Shown here: positions 1 through 7,399 of the stretch, piece by piece
Numbering within the stretch: the first letter of the stretch is position 1
Layout: each line of letters starts with the position of its first letter
NCBI GenBank assembly: GCA_937925645.1
Contig: CALAMB010000119.1
Coordinates: forward strand, 1 to 16,362
DNA length: 16,362 nucleotides
Reading direction: 5' to 3'
Source: an uncultured Acidobacteriota bacterium
Lineage (GTDB): Bacteria; Acidobacteriota; JAAYUB01
Notes under the pieces: model-generated
The model's input: only the letters and a program-made list of their open reading frames with translations
The model's database searches: none
What the model was told of the DNA's origin: nothing
Program-made: the position numbers and the translations under genes

Positions 1-777
1 GAGGATGCCCAGCGGGTGCTCGCCGCCGTCCAGCAGGGTGGTGAGGCGCGCGTGAGCGGATTTCGCCTGCCGGCAGGCCAGGTCGTCCAGCATGTCGAAG
101 ATGGTGGCCATGGGATTCCGGATGCTCAGGCGCTCGATGTCGGCCCGTTCGACGGCGCCCGCCGCACCGGCATGCAGGTACAGCTTTTCCATCTCGCTGA
201 CGATCAGCTCCATGTCGCCGCCCAGTCTTTCGGCGAGATACTGGATGGTGGATCGATCGAGTCCGTACCGTTCCGATTCGGCATAGCGCTGCAGGAACCC
301 GACCAGCGCGTCCATGCGCAGGCGTTGAAAGAGAAAACAGGTGGTGTGGGCCTCGGTCAGCTTGAGCAGATTTTTTTCCGCCGCGGTGTGATCGCGGGGC
401 CGTTTCGGATTGAAATCGGGCGCGAATTCGAACACCGCCACGGTCTTGGCGGCCGGGTGCTGCAGGTAGTCGCCCAGGCGGCCGATCTCACCGGCCGGCA
501 GCCGGTCGGCGTTTTTCAGGATCAACAGCTTGACCGGCGACAGCATGGGCAGCGTGCGGGCCTGATTGAGGAAATCCTGGAGGCAGCCCTCCGTGAGATC
601 AATGGCCAGATCGCCGAGCCCCGCCTCGCTTGCCGGCGGAAAGTAGTGCGTCCGCAGCATGGTCAGCGCCCGGCGCCGCAGAAAGGTCTCGTCGCCGAAA
701 AACGACAGCAGCCGGCCCAGGGTGTTGTTCTTGAGCCGGTTCTCAAAATCCCAGTAGTGGTAAAAGCCTCCGTCCAT
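1..777 (-). CDS. holA: DNA polymerase III delta subunit (HolA), partial at left edge
   Basis: The minus strand is open from an ATG at 777 to the window edge (259 codons), so the C-terminal part is missing. The protein begins MDGGFYHYWDFENRL. At about residues 21-36 it has the HolA N-terminal pattern LLSFFGDETFLRRRAL, and at about 73-93 the segment ARTLPMLSPVKLLILKNADR, typical of delta subunits (A-TLP-h...K-h-hhhKNAD). This AAA+-fold clamp-loader subunit opens the beta sliding clamp during replication. The start lies 7 bp after the lptE stop; an in-frame GTG at 783 is an alternative, and neither has a clear Shine-Dalgarno. It is the third gene of leuS-lptE-holA, an order known from many bacteria. 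Family assignment is by motif pattern and gene context. Confidence 0.88.
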   Translation of the reverse strand, partial: MDGGFYHYWDFENRLKNNTLGRLLSFFGDETFLRRRALTMLRTHYFPPASEAGLGDLAIDLTEGCLQDFLNQARTLPMLSPVKLLILKNADRLPAGEIGRLGDYLQHPAAKTVAVFEFAPDFNPKRPRDHTAAEKNLLKLTEAHTTCFLFQRLRMDALVGFLQRYAESERYGLDRSTIQYLAERLGGDMELIVSEMEKLYLHAGAAGAVERADIERLSIRNPMATIFDMLDDLACRQAKSAHARLTTLLDGGEHPLGIL

Positions 778-783
778 GGGCAC

Positions 784-1296
784 TCAGAACGATTCGAGGA
801 GTGTGGCCACCAGGCCGGCTGAGAAGGTCCGTGCGGCGCGTTCGATGGCCGGAGCGTCCTCGATGAAAAAATCGACGGTGCGGTCGGACAGCGTGTACTC
901 TTCGCGGATGATGTGGCGACTGTCCTTGTACAGCACCTTGTCGTTCAGGCGGTCGGTGAACTCAATGTCCAGTTCGATCGTCAGCAGAAACACGGTGCCG
1001 ACATTCTGGCCCTTGATCCCGATCGGGGTGATCGAATAATTGATAATTTTTCCGCTCAGCACGGCGTCGGCGGCGCCGGGATCGGCCACGATCTGGTAGT
1101 CGCCGCGTTGCAGGAATTCCTTCTTGACGGCGCTGGTCAGCGTCTGTTCCAGGCCGCTGCGCAGGGTCTGGTTGGTGAAAGTGGGCACGGCGATGGTGCG
1201 GATATGCTCCGGCAGGCCGTTGTAGCGTCCGGATACCTTGTAGCCGCAGGCGGCCAGGGCGACCCCGAGGATAATGATGACGAGCTTGCGGATCAT
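784..1296 (-). CDS. lptE: LPS-assembly lipoprotein LptE
   Basis: 170 residues, close to the usual LptE length. The N-terminus is a lipoprotein signal: basic MIRK, a hydrophobic stretch, then a lipobox LAAC with the lipidated Cys at position 17, followed by GYKVSGRYNGLPEHIRTIAV, the family's CGY...LP..I..IAVP signature. LptE plugs the LptD beta-barrel in the outer membrane and helps deliver LPS to the cell surface. The ATG overlaps the leuS stop by 4 bp (ATGA), so translation is probably coupled to leuS. The heptose/LPS cluster elsewhere in the window agrees with an LPS-bearing organism. LptE sequences diverge strongly; the call rests on the lipobox, the post-Cys signature, length and the leuS-lptE-holA order. 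Confidence 0.88.
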   Translation of the reverse strand: MIRKLVIIILGVALAACGYKVSGRYNGLPEHIRTIAVPTFTNQTLRSGLEQTLTSAVKKEFLQRGDYQIVADPGAADAVLSGKIINYSITPIGIKGQNVGTVFLLTIELDIEFTDRLNDKVLYKDSRHIIREEYTLSDRTVDFFIEDAPAIERAARTFSAGLVATLLESF

Positions 1297-3770
1297 TTCA
1301 GGATAATGTTAAACACCTTGTTCTTGACGTACAAGTGTTTCTTCAATCCGCCTTCGGCGAGCAGCTGCTGAATCCGCGGCACGCTGAAGACCAGTTCTGT
1401 TACGGCGGCCTCGTCCGCGTCGAGGGGGATACGGACGCGGGCGCGGAGCTTGCCGTTTACCATGATGGGGATCTCCACGCTCTCGGTGGCGAGAAAGCGG
1501 GCGTCCGCCTTGGGCCAGGCGCTGTCCAGCACGAAGGTGCCGTGGCCGGTCTGGGCCCACAGCTCCTCGGCCAGGTGGGGCACGAACGGGGAGAACATCA
1601 GAATCAGCGCTTCGACCGCCTGACGGAAGACCTCCCGGTCACCGGGATCGTCCAGTCCGGCGTTGTCCGCCGCGTACAGCCCGTTGGTCAGCTCCATGCA
1701 GGCGGCGATGGCGGTGTTGAACTGCAGGCGTTCCTCGATATCGGCCGTGACCTTGGCGATGGTCTGGTGGGTTTTGCGCAAGAGTTGCAGCTGGCGCTCC
1801 GACGGCTCCGCCGGCAGCGTGGCGGCGCCGGGCGCGGCGAGCCAGTGGGCGTGCTTGGTGACGATCCGGTAGACGCGGTTCAGGAACCGGAAGCACCCCT
1901 CGATGCCCTGGTCGCTCCAGTCGAGATCCTTCTCCGGCGGGGACGCGAAGAGGATGAACAGCCGGCTGGTGTCGGCGCCGAAGCGCTCGATGAGATAGTC
2001 CGGGTCCACGATATTGCCCAGTGACTTGCTCATCTTGGCGCCGTCCTTGATCACCATCCCCTGGGTGAGCAGGCGGGTCACCGGCTCATCGCCCTGAACC
2101 ATCCCCAGGTCGCGCATCATTTTCCACCAGAACCGGGTGTAGGTCAGGTGCCCCACCGCGTGCTCGATGCCGCCGATGTAGATGTCCACCGGGAACCAGT
2201 AGGCCACTTTGGCCGGATCGACGGCCGCGGAGGCGATCCGCGCGTCGGTGTACCGGAGGTAGTACCACGACGAATCGATGAACGTGTCCATGGTGTCGGT
2301 GTCCCGCCGCGCCGGGCCGCCGCACTTCGGGCACCGGGTGTGGACGAACTCGGGGATGTTCTCCAACGGCGAACCGCCGTGGTAATCGATTCGTTCCATG
2401 GGCGGCAGGAGCACGGGCAGTTCCTGCTCCGGCACCGGCACCAGGCCGCAGTCCTCGCAATGGATGATGGGGATCGGAGTGCCCCAATAGCGCTGGCGGG
2501 AGATGCCCCAGTCGCGCATCCGGAAGGTGACGGTGGCGCGGCCGAAGCCCTCATCTTCGGCTCGCCGGGCCATCCGGTCCATCGCTTCCGCGGATGTCAA
2601 ACCGGAGTACTCGCCCGAGTTGATCAGCACACCGTCTGTCTCGTATAGCTCGTCCTCGGCGGATCGGCCGTCGGTCGGCGCCACGACGGGGCGGATGGGC
2701 AAGTTGTACTTGAGCGAGAATTCGTGGTCGCGGCCGTCATGGGCGGGCACCGCCATGATGGCGCCGGTACCGTACTCCATCAAAATGAAGTTGGCGACCC
2801 AGATGGGCAGGCGCTCGCCGTTGAACGGGTTCACCGCGTGGCGGTCGAGGCAGATGCCTTCCTTCTCGGTGTCGACGAACGAGCGGTCGGTCCGGATCCG
2901 GCGGATGACCGTGTCGATGGCTTCGCGCAGTCGGGCCCGCTCGGGATGGTTCTCGATCAGGTGCTCCACCATCGGATGCTCGGGCGACAGGATGATCGCG
3001 TTGGCGCCGAAGATCGTGTCGATCCGGGTGGTGAAGATTTCGATGCGCTCCGCGGAACCGACCACGGCGAAGCGCACGTTGGCGCCGGTGGAGCGGCCGA
3101 TCCAGTTCCGCTGCATGGTCCGGACGCGTTCCGGCCACCCGTCGAGGCGGTCGATCTCGTCCAGCAGCTCTTCAGCGTAATCGGTGATCCGGATGCACCA
3201 CTGGGCCAGTTTCTTCTGAGTGATGGCGCTGCCGTCGCGCCAGCAGCCGCCGTTGACCACCTGCTCATTGGCCAGCACGGTCTGGCAGACGTTGCACCAG
3301 TTGACCAGGCCATGTTTTCGATACACCAGCCCGCGCTGGTACATCTCAAGGAAAAACCACTGGTTCCAGCGGTAATACTCGGGCAGGCAGGTGGCGGTCT
3401 CGCGCGTCCAGTCGTAGCTGAAACCCAGCCGCCGCATCTGCGCCTTCATGAAGGCGATGTTGTCAAGCGTCCATTTCTCGGGATGGATGCCGTGCTTGAT
3501 GGCGGCGTTTTCCGCGGGCAGTCCGAAGGAGTCCCAACCGATGGGGTGCAGAACGTTGTATCCGCCCATCCGCTTGAAGCGGCTGAGGGCGTCGCCGATG
3601 CTGTAGTTGCGGACATGCCCCATATGGAGACGGCCGGAGGGGTAGGGGAGCATCTCCAAAACGTAGTACTTGGGCCGGTCGCCGCCCTCGGTGGAGCGGT
3701 AGACCTGGTGCTCGTCCCAGCGGACCTGCCACTTCGTCTCGATGTCCCGGAAGGGGTATATCTCCGCCAT
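1293..3770 (-). CDS. leuS: Leucyl-tRNA synthetase
   Basis: 825 residues from the ATG at 3770. This class I synthetase charges tRNA-Leu. Visible landmarks: HMGH (HIGH motif) at 49-52; KMSKS at 579-583; CP1 editing domain with TTRIDTIFGA (247-256) and GTGAIMAVPAHDGRDHEF (334-351), where D347 is the conserved editing Asp; and a zinc-ribbon-like insert with C438/C441 and C480/C483. A second Cys cluster (C159, C162, C176) has Asp at 179 where many bacterial enzymes have Cys. An upstream in-frame start (3818) lies before the predicted -10 (3809-3814), so I chose 3770; it has GGAG at 3778-3781, 7 nt away. First gene of the leuS-lptE-holA operon. Confidence 0.97.
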   Translation of the reverse strand: MAEIYPFRDIETKWQVRWDEHQVYRSTEGGDRPKYYVLEMLPYPSGRLHMGHVRNYSIGDALSRFKRMGGYNVLHPIGWDSFGLPAENAAIKHGIHPEKWTLDNIAFMKAQMRRLGFSYDWTRETATCLPEYYRWNQWFFLEMYQRGLVYRKHGLVNWCNVCQTVLANEQVVNGGCWRDGSAITQKKLAQWCIRITDYAEELLDEIDRLDGWPERVRTMQRNWIGRSTGANVRFAVVGSAERIEIFTTRIDTIFGANAIILSPEHPMVEHLIENHPERARLREAIDTVIRRIRTDRSFVDTEKEGICLDRHAVNPFNGERLPIWVANFILMEYGTGAIMAVPAHDGRDHEFSLKYNLPIRPVVAPTDGRSAEDELYETDGVLINSGEYSGLTSAEAMDRMARRAEDEGFGRATVTFRMRDWGISRQRYWGTPIPIIHCEDCGLVPVPEQELPVLLPPMERIDYHGGSPLENIPEFVHTRCPKCGGPARRDTDTMDTFIDSSWYYLRYTDARIASAAVDPAKVAYWFPVDIYIGGIEHAVGHLTYTRFWWKMMRDLGMVQGDEPVTRLLTQGMVIKDGAKMSKSLGNIVDPDYLIERFGADTSRLFILFASPPEKDLDWSDQGIEGCFRFLNRVYRIVTKHAHWLAAPGAATLPAEPSERQLQLLRKTHQTIAKVTADIEERLQFNTAIAACMELTNGLYAADNAGLDDPGDREVFRQAVEALILMFSPFVPHLAEELWAQTGHGTFVLDSAWPKADARFLATESVEIPIMVNGKLRARVRIPLDADEAAVTELVFSVPRIQQLLAEGGLKKHLYVKNKVFNIILK

Positions 3771-3808
3771 GATCCAACTCCACATGACGTGGCCGAATAA
3801 AGGACGCG

Positions 3809-3837
3809 AGTGTAGCACTCCGCTGTAAATAATTCAA
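3809..3837 (-). promoter_or_regulatory. Predicted sigma-70-type promoter for leuS-lptE-holA
   Basis: Reading the minus strand: -35 TTGAAT (3837-3832), 17-bp spacer, -10 TACACT (3814-3809), with TG one base upstream of the -10 (extended -10). The expected transcription start is near 3802, giving a leader of about 30 nt that contains the GGAG ribosome site of leuS. Pattern match only. Confidence 0.6.
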
Positions 3838-3872
3838 GGCGAAAAGATTTCTCATTTTTCAGTTGATTTTTT

Positions 3873-3900
3873 TTGGAGCATTGTGTAATTGATATATATC
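3873..3900 (+). promoter_or_regulatory. Weak candidate promoter for the HU gene
   Basis: The AT-rich spacer upstream of the HU gene offers TTGGAG (3873-3878), a 16-bp spacer and TATATC (3895-3900). An alternative is TTGATT (3863-3868) with a 17-bp spacer and the poor -10 TAATTG (3886-3891). Neither is convincing. If the first is real, its -10 lies inside the FNR-like palindrome at 3889-3902, which would then act as a repressor site. Confidence 0.3.
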
Positions 3901-3902
3901 AA
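3889..3902. promoter_or_regulatory. Perfect FNR/CRP-family box (14-bp palindrome)
   Basis: TTGATATATATCAA is a perfect 14-bp palindrome and matches every fixed base of the FNR-type consensus TTGAT-N4-ATCAA. It sits in the divergent leuS/HU spacer. Its centre is 34-47 nt upstream of the HU start codon and about 93 bp upstream of the predicted leuS transcription start. The regulator is not in the window. The site could repress the HU-protease operon or act on leuS at a distance. The spacer is AT-rich, which raises the chance of coincidence. Confidence 0.5.
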
Positions 3903-3935
3903 GCACTCTGAAATTCAAGTCCCGGAGGTTTTTGC

Positions 3936-4211
3936 GTGATCAAGCAAGATATCGTCCAGAGAGTGGCCGACCGGCTGGGAATCACTAAAGTCAAAGCCGC
4001 GGAAGTGGTGGTCGGTTTCTTCGATGTCATGAAGGAGGCCTTGAAGGACGGGGAGCGGATCGAGTTGCGCGGATTCGGCGTGCTGATGGTCAAGAACCGC
4101 AAGACGGGCATCGGCCGCAATCCGAAGACCGGCGAGGTCAAGCAGATCCCGGTGGGCAAGACCGTGCGCTTCAAGCCCGGCAAGAACCTGGAATCCGAGC
4201 TCATCGACTGA
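3936..4211 (+). CDS. HU/IHF-family nucleoid DNA-binding protein
   Basis: 91 residues, the normal HU/IHF length. It begins MIKQDIVQRVADRLGITKVK, the family's N-terminal dimerisation helices. Residues about 60-68 (IGRNPKTGE) form the DNA-intercalating beta-arm tip with the conserved Arg-Asn-Pro, and VGKTVRFKPGKNL (about 72-85) is the C-terminal family signature. Such proteins bend DNA as dimers and shape the nucleoid; sequence alone does not separate HU from IHF alpha/beta here. The start is GTG, supported by GGAGGT at 3924-3929 with a 6-nt spacing. The protease gene follows after 10 bp, so the two are likely co-transcribed. An FNR-like palindrome lies just upstream. Confidence 0.93.
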   Translation: MIKQDIVQRVADRLGITKVKAAEVVVGFFDVMKEALKDGERIELRGFGVLMVKNRKTGIGRNPKTGEVKQIPVGKTVRFKPGKNLESELID

Positions 4212-4221
4212 CGGACGCTGA

Positions 4222-5211
4222 TTGGCTGAACCATCTTCAGAATCTTGGCCGGGTGCGACGGAGCATTGGGCTATCCGGTCACCACAAACTACCCGGGCAT
4301 TTCTCCAGACCGAAAAGAAAAACCTGATCGTTGCCGGCCTTCTGCTGGTGGCGACGTTCATCACCGCCACCCTGGCCGGTTACGGGTGGGACCTGCAGTA
4401 CCGGATGGCCGCCGGATGGGAAGTCGATGTCATCGCCGAACTGCTGGCCAACCCGTGGATTGTGCTGCGCGGCCTGCCGTACGCCGCCGCGCTGCTGTTC
4501 ATCCTGCTCTGTCATGAGATGGGCCATTTCATGGCCTGTTGGATCTACGGCATCCGAACGACGCCGCCGTTTCCCATCCCGTTTCCCTCGCTGCCGTTCC
4601 TGATGCAGAATTTCGGCACCATCGGCGCGTTCATCAAGATTCGGACGCCCTTCATGAACCGCCGGCAGCTCTTCGATGTGGGTGTGATGGGACCGCTGTG
4701 CGGCATGGCGGCCGCCGTCCCCATCTTTCTGGTGGGCCTGAAACTGAGCGTGCCTTCCGCCTACGCGTACGAAGGCGAGGTCCTGGTGTTCGGCGACTCG
4801 CTCCTCACCGCTTGGCTGTTCCGGTTGTTCTTCCCCTCCGGCGTCGAAGCCATCGCCCTGCATCCCCTGGGCTGGGCGGCCTTCTTCGGATTCCTGGCCA
4901 CGAGCATCAACCTTCTGCCAATCGGTCAGCTCGACGGCGGTCACATCGTCTATGCCGTGCTGGGCCCCCGCGGCCATCGGCTTGTGTCCGTCGCCTGTTT
5001 TGCGGGACTGCTGGGCGTTTCCATCCTGTCATGGCCCGTGCCGGGCTATCTTGTATTCGCGGTGATTCTCTTCATCATGAGACTCCGGCATCCACCCACG
5101 GTGAACGATGGGGAAGGCATCGATCGCAATCGCAAACTGATCGCGCTTCTCGCCTTGGCGATCTTCGCCTTGACGTTCATCCCCATACCGATAACTATCG
5201 AGTACTATTGA
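4222..5211 (+). CDS. M50-family (site-2 type) intramembrane zinc metalloprotease
   Basis: 329 residues with several hydrophobic segments (about 34-52, 85-110, 153-173, 213-233, 252-287, 305-323). HEMGH at 98-102 is the HExxH zinc site and QLDGG at 236-240 supplies the third ligand (D238) in the LDG motif. Together they define M50 site-2 proteases, which cut substrates within the membrane. The block from about 113 to 160 (pro-rich loop, GTIGAFIKI, NRRQLFDVGVMGPL) resembles the PDZ-less EGY-like branch; no PDZ domain is visible. The start used is TTG at 4222, 10 bp after the HU stop, with only weak GGA-type ribosome pairing, so the exact N-terminus is uncertain. The 3' end converges on the GT2 gene with 5 bp between stops. 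The substrate is unknown. Confidence 0.88.
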   Translation: MAEPSSESWPGATEHWAIRSPQTTRAFLQTEKKNLIVAGLLLVATFITATLAGYGWDLQYRMAAGWEVDVIAELLANPWIVLRGLPYAAALLFILLCHEMGHFMACWIYGIRTTPPFPIPFPSLPFLMQNFGTIGAFIKIRTPFMNRRQLFDVGVMGPLCGMAAAVPIFLVGLKLSVPSAYAYEGEVLVFGDSLLTAWLFRLFFPSGVEAIALHPLGWAAFFGFLATSINLLPIGQLDGGHIVYAVLGPRGHRLVSVACFAGLLGVSILSWPVPGYLVFAVILFIMRLRHPPTVNDGEGIDRNRKLIALLALAIFALTFIPIPITIEYY

Positions 5212-5216
5212 TTGAT

Positions 5217-6152
5217 CTAACGAGCCGTGGCGGTCGCACGCCAGGCGGTGTCCCCGCGGAAGCGGAAATAGACGGCCAGCGGGATTCCCAAAGAAAAGTA
5301 GACGAATTTCAGCATTGTCTTGCGGAGTTTGCGCCAGTCCCGATAACGGAAGGTCTCAACCAGATCGCGAACCAGTTCGCCGAGCCGCTCTCTGAGGCAG
5401 CGTCCGGCGACACGGTCGCCCCGCAGGAAAAACTTGCCGAACACCATCACAAAGCCCATCACGTAGCCGAGGTCTAGGCGGTCGGCCGCATCGAGATCGT
5501 TCCATTTGTTGTGGTAAACCAGCGGGACGGGCGAGTATTTTATGCCCCGCCGGGCGCGTAGGGCACGGTACGTCAAGTCGGTGTCCTCACCGCTGCGCAC
5601 GCGCGAGCCGGCGCCCATCTCCGGATTGTACAGGCCGATGGATCGGAAGAGCCGGACCCTGAACGCCATGTTGTTGCCGTGCCCTAGGTAACGATGGGGC
5701 GGCACCGGCTCGGCGACGATCCGCTCGTCGCTATCAGCGATGAGACAATGGCAAAAAAAGCCGTCTGCGGACCGGTCGCCCCACGGCAACACCCGGCCGA
5801 AAAGACCGTCGATATCGGGATGCCGGTCGAATTCGGCAACGATCGCTTCGATCCAGCCGGGGTCGCAGATGCAGTCGTCGTCGGTGAACGCGACGATGGG
5901 CGCGGCGGCGTTGAGCACGGCGAGGTTGCGCGCCTTGGCCAGGCCGCGTGTTTCGGTCCGGATCAGCCGCACGCGGGGATCGGCCAGGGATTCGAGGAAA
6001 GCCGCCGATTCTTCACCGTCACTCTGATCCAGCACCAGCAGTTCGAAACGGCCGAACCGTCCGCCCAGGATGGACGTCACGCACCGCCGCAGATCGTCGG
6101 GACGGTTGCGGGTGCACACCAGAACGGAGATGGGAACATCGGGGCGATTCAC
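5217..6152 (-). CDS. Glycosyltransferase family 2 protein
   Basis: 311 residues from the GTG at 6152. The N-terminus, PISVLVCTRNRPDDLRRCV, is the GT2 nucleotide-binding start. FTDDDCICDPGW (89-100) holds the metal-binding DxD (D91-D93), and SGEDTDLTYRA (187-197) holds the catalytic-loop acidic pair E189-D190. This GT-A enzyme transfers a sugar from a nucleotide-sugar in the cytoplasm; donor and acceptor cannot be read. The C-terminal third is basic with a hydrophobic patch (about 283-299, FVYFSLGIPLAVYFRF) that may contact the membrane. A longer frame to 6326 exists, but its extra 58 residues are the GT4 gene read out of frame; GTG 6152 overlaps the GT4 stop by 4 bp (GTGA) and has GAGGT about 9 nt upstream. 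Last gene of the glycan cluster. Confidence 0.88.
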   Translation of the reverse strand: MNRPDVPISVLVCTRNRPDDLRRCVTSILGGRFGRFELLVLDQSDGEESAAFLESLADPRVRLIRTETRGLAKARNLAVLNAAAPIVAFTDDDCICDPGWIEAIVAEFDRHPDIDGLFGRVLPWGDRSADGFFCHCLIADSDERIVAEPVPPHRYLGHGNNMAFRVRLFRSIGLYNPEMGAGSRVRSGEDTDLTYRALRARRGIKYSPVPLVYHNKWNDLDAADRLDLGYVMGFVMVFGKFFLRGDRVAGRCLRERLGELVRDLVETFRYRDWRKLRKTMLKFVYFSLGIPLAVYFRFRGDTAWRATATAR

Positions 6153-7390
6153 GCGTCCAGCACCTCGTGGTAAACAGCCAGTGTCTGCCTGGTGACGGCA
6201 GTCAGGTTGTATGTGTCGACCACCCGACGCCGCGCGCCCGCGCCCAGTTGCTGCGCAAATGCCGGATCGGCCACCAGGCGCTCCAGGGCCGCGCCCAGCG
6301 CTTCGGGTGACCCGGCGGGGACGCACAGGCCGCTCCGGCCATCCTCGACCATCTCGGCCATGCCGCCCGCGTCCGTGACCACCGCCGGGCGGCCGCAGGC
6401 CATGGCTTCGAGGCAGGTGTACGGGAAATTCTCGAAATTCGACGACGGGAAGACGCAGGCGATGCTGCCGCGATACCAGGGCGGCAGATCCAGCCGGTCC
6501 ATCCGGCCGAGGAATTCGACCACGCCGTCGAGTCCGGCGAGCAGTCCTGTCCGGCGGGCGTATTCCTGAAAATAGAGAGTCTCTCCGCCCAAACGGAAGG
6601 TGGGCGTGTCGTGCCCGGCCAGGACCAATCGCAGTTCGGGATGGCGTTCATGAATCCAGCGGAAGGCTTGCAGGAGCACATGGACGCCTTTGCGCCGCTC
6701 CAGCCGACCGGTGAAAAAGAGGTAGGGTGGATGCTCGGCCCGGGGGCCGTCGGGTGAGAAGCAGCGGGTGTCGATGGGGTTGGGCACCACCGTCAGGGTG
6801 CGACCGTGGCCGAGCCAGTCCGCGGCCAGTTCAGCCATTTTGCGGCTGGGCGCGGTCAGCGCCCGCGCGCGGCGCGCCTGGTAGCGTTCCAACCGGTCGC
6901 ACCACCCGGTTTCCCGGTTGACGGGCAGGTCGTTGAGCCGGTAGTTCAGCAGGAGCGGAGTGTGCACTTTCACCACGAGCGGCGGCTCGCCGCTTCGCGC
7001 GACGAAGCATCCGTTGGCGTCGTATTCGGCGGCTTCGCAGATATCCACCCGGTCGCGCCGGTGAATCGCCCGCACCATGTAGCCGGCCGCCTGGGCGAAC
7101 TCCAGTTTGCGGCGCAGGTACGGCGCGCGGCGGGTGACGAGCTGAAATCCCCGGTAGACCATCCGCTTGAGAAACCGTTGGGGCGGGGCAAACCCGATCC
7201 GGTGGACGGTCACGCCCGCATCAATCAGCGTTCGGGCGGGGCCCACCGCACCCGCGATCACCTCCACGCGATGGCCCGCCTCGGCCAGGCCCCGCGCCGA
7301 GTTACACATGTACGTGCCGATGCCGCCCCAGCCGGTGTCCGGCGGGTATTCCTCCGAGATGAGGCAGATGTGCAGCGGCGGATGGGCCAT
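6149..7390 (-). CDS. Glycosyltransferase family 4 protein
   Basis: 413 residues, normal for GT4. The N-terminal domain begins HICLISEEYPPDTGWGGIGTY, with the Gly-rich acceptor loop WGGIGT (21-26). The C-terminal domain has FFTGRLERRKGVHVLLQAF (225-243), with the R and K that contact donor phosphates, and FENFPYTCLEAMACGRPAV (319-337), containing the E-x7-E motif (E320, E328). These define a retaining GT-B enzyme acting in the cytoplasm on a nucleotide-sugar. Donor and acceptor are unknown; neighbours suggest LPS core or exported glycan assembly. The ATG lies 9 bp after the stop of the coiled-coil glycosyltransferase, and its stop overlaps the GT2 start. Confidence 0.9.
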   Translation of the reverse strand: MAHPPLHICLISEEYPPDTGWGGIGTYMCNSARGLAEAGHRVEVIAGAVGPARTLIDAGVTVHRIGFAPPQRFLKRMVYRGFQLVTRRAPYLRRKLEFAQAAGYMVRAIHRRDRVDICEAAEYDANGCFVARSGEPPLVVKVHTPLLLNYRLNDLPVNRETGWCDRLERYQARRARALTAPSRKMAELAADWLGHGRTLTVVPNPIDTRCFSPDGPRAEHPPYLFFTGRLERRKGVHVLLQAFRWIHERHPELRLVLAGHDTPTFRLGGETLYFQEYARRTGLLAGLDGVVEFLGRMDRLDLPPWYRGSIACVFPSSNFENFPYTCLEAMACGRPAVVTDAGGMAEMVEDGRSGLCVPAGSPEALGAALERLVADPAFAQQLGAGARRRVVDTYNLTAVTRQTLAVYHEVLDA

Positions 7391-7399
7391 CGGCCGATT

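Noticed and set aside
2724..3800. Long plus-strand open frame antisense to leuS
   Set aside because: leuS is unambiguous on the other strand, and the antisense product has no family signature. The same reasoning removes the frames at 16-822, 9144-10253 and 12740-13840.
3897..3909. IHF-type site (WATCAA-N4-TTR) upstream of the HU gene
   Set aside because: TATCAA fits, but the TTR half reads TCT with two mismatches; the FNR-type palindrome explains the same bases better.
6153..6326. 58-residue N-terminal extension of the GT2 protein
   Set aside because: The extension is rich in Gly/Arg, has no GT2 features and is the GT4 coding region read in another frame; GTG 6152 gives the normal GT2 start.
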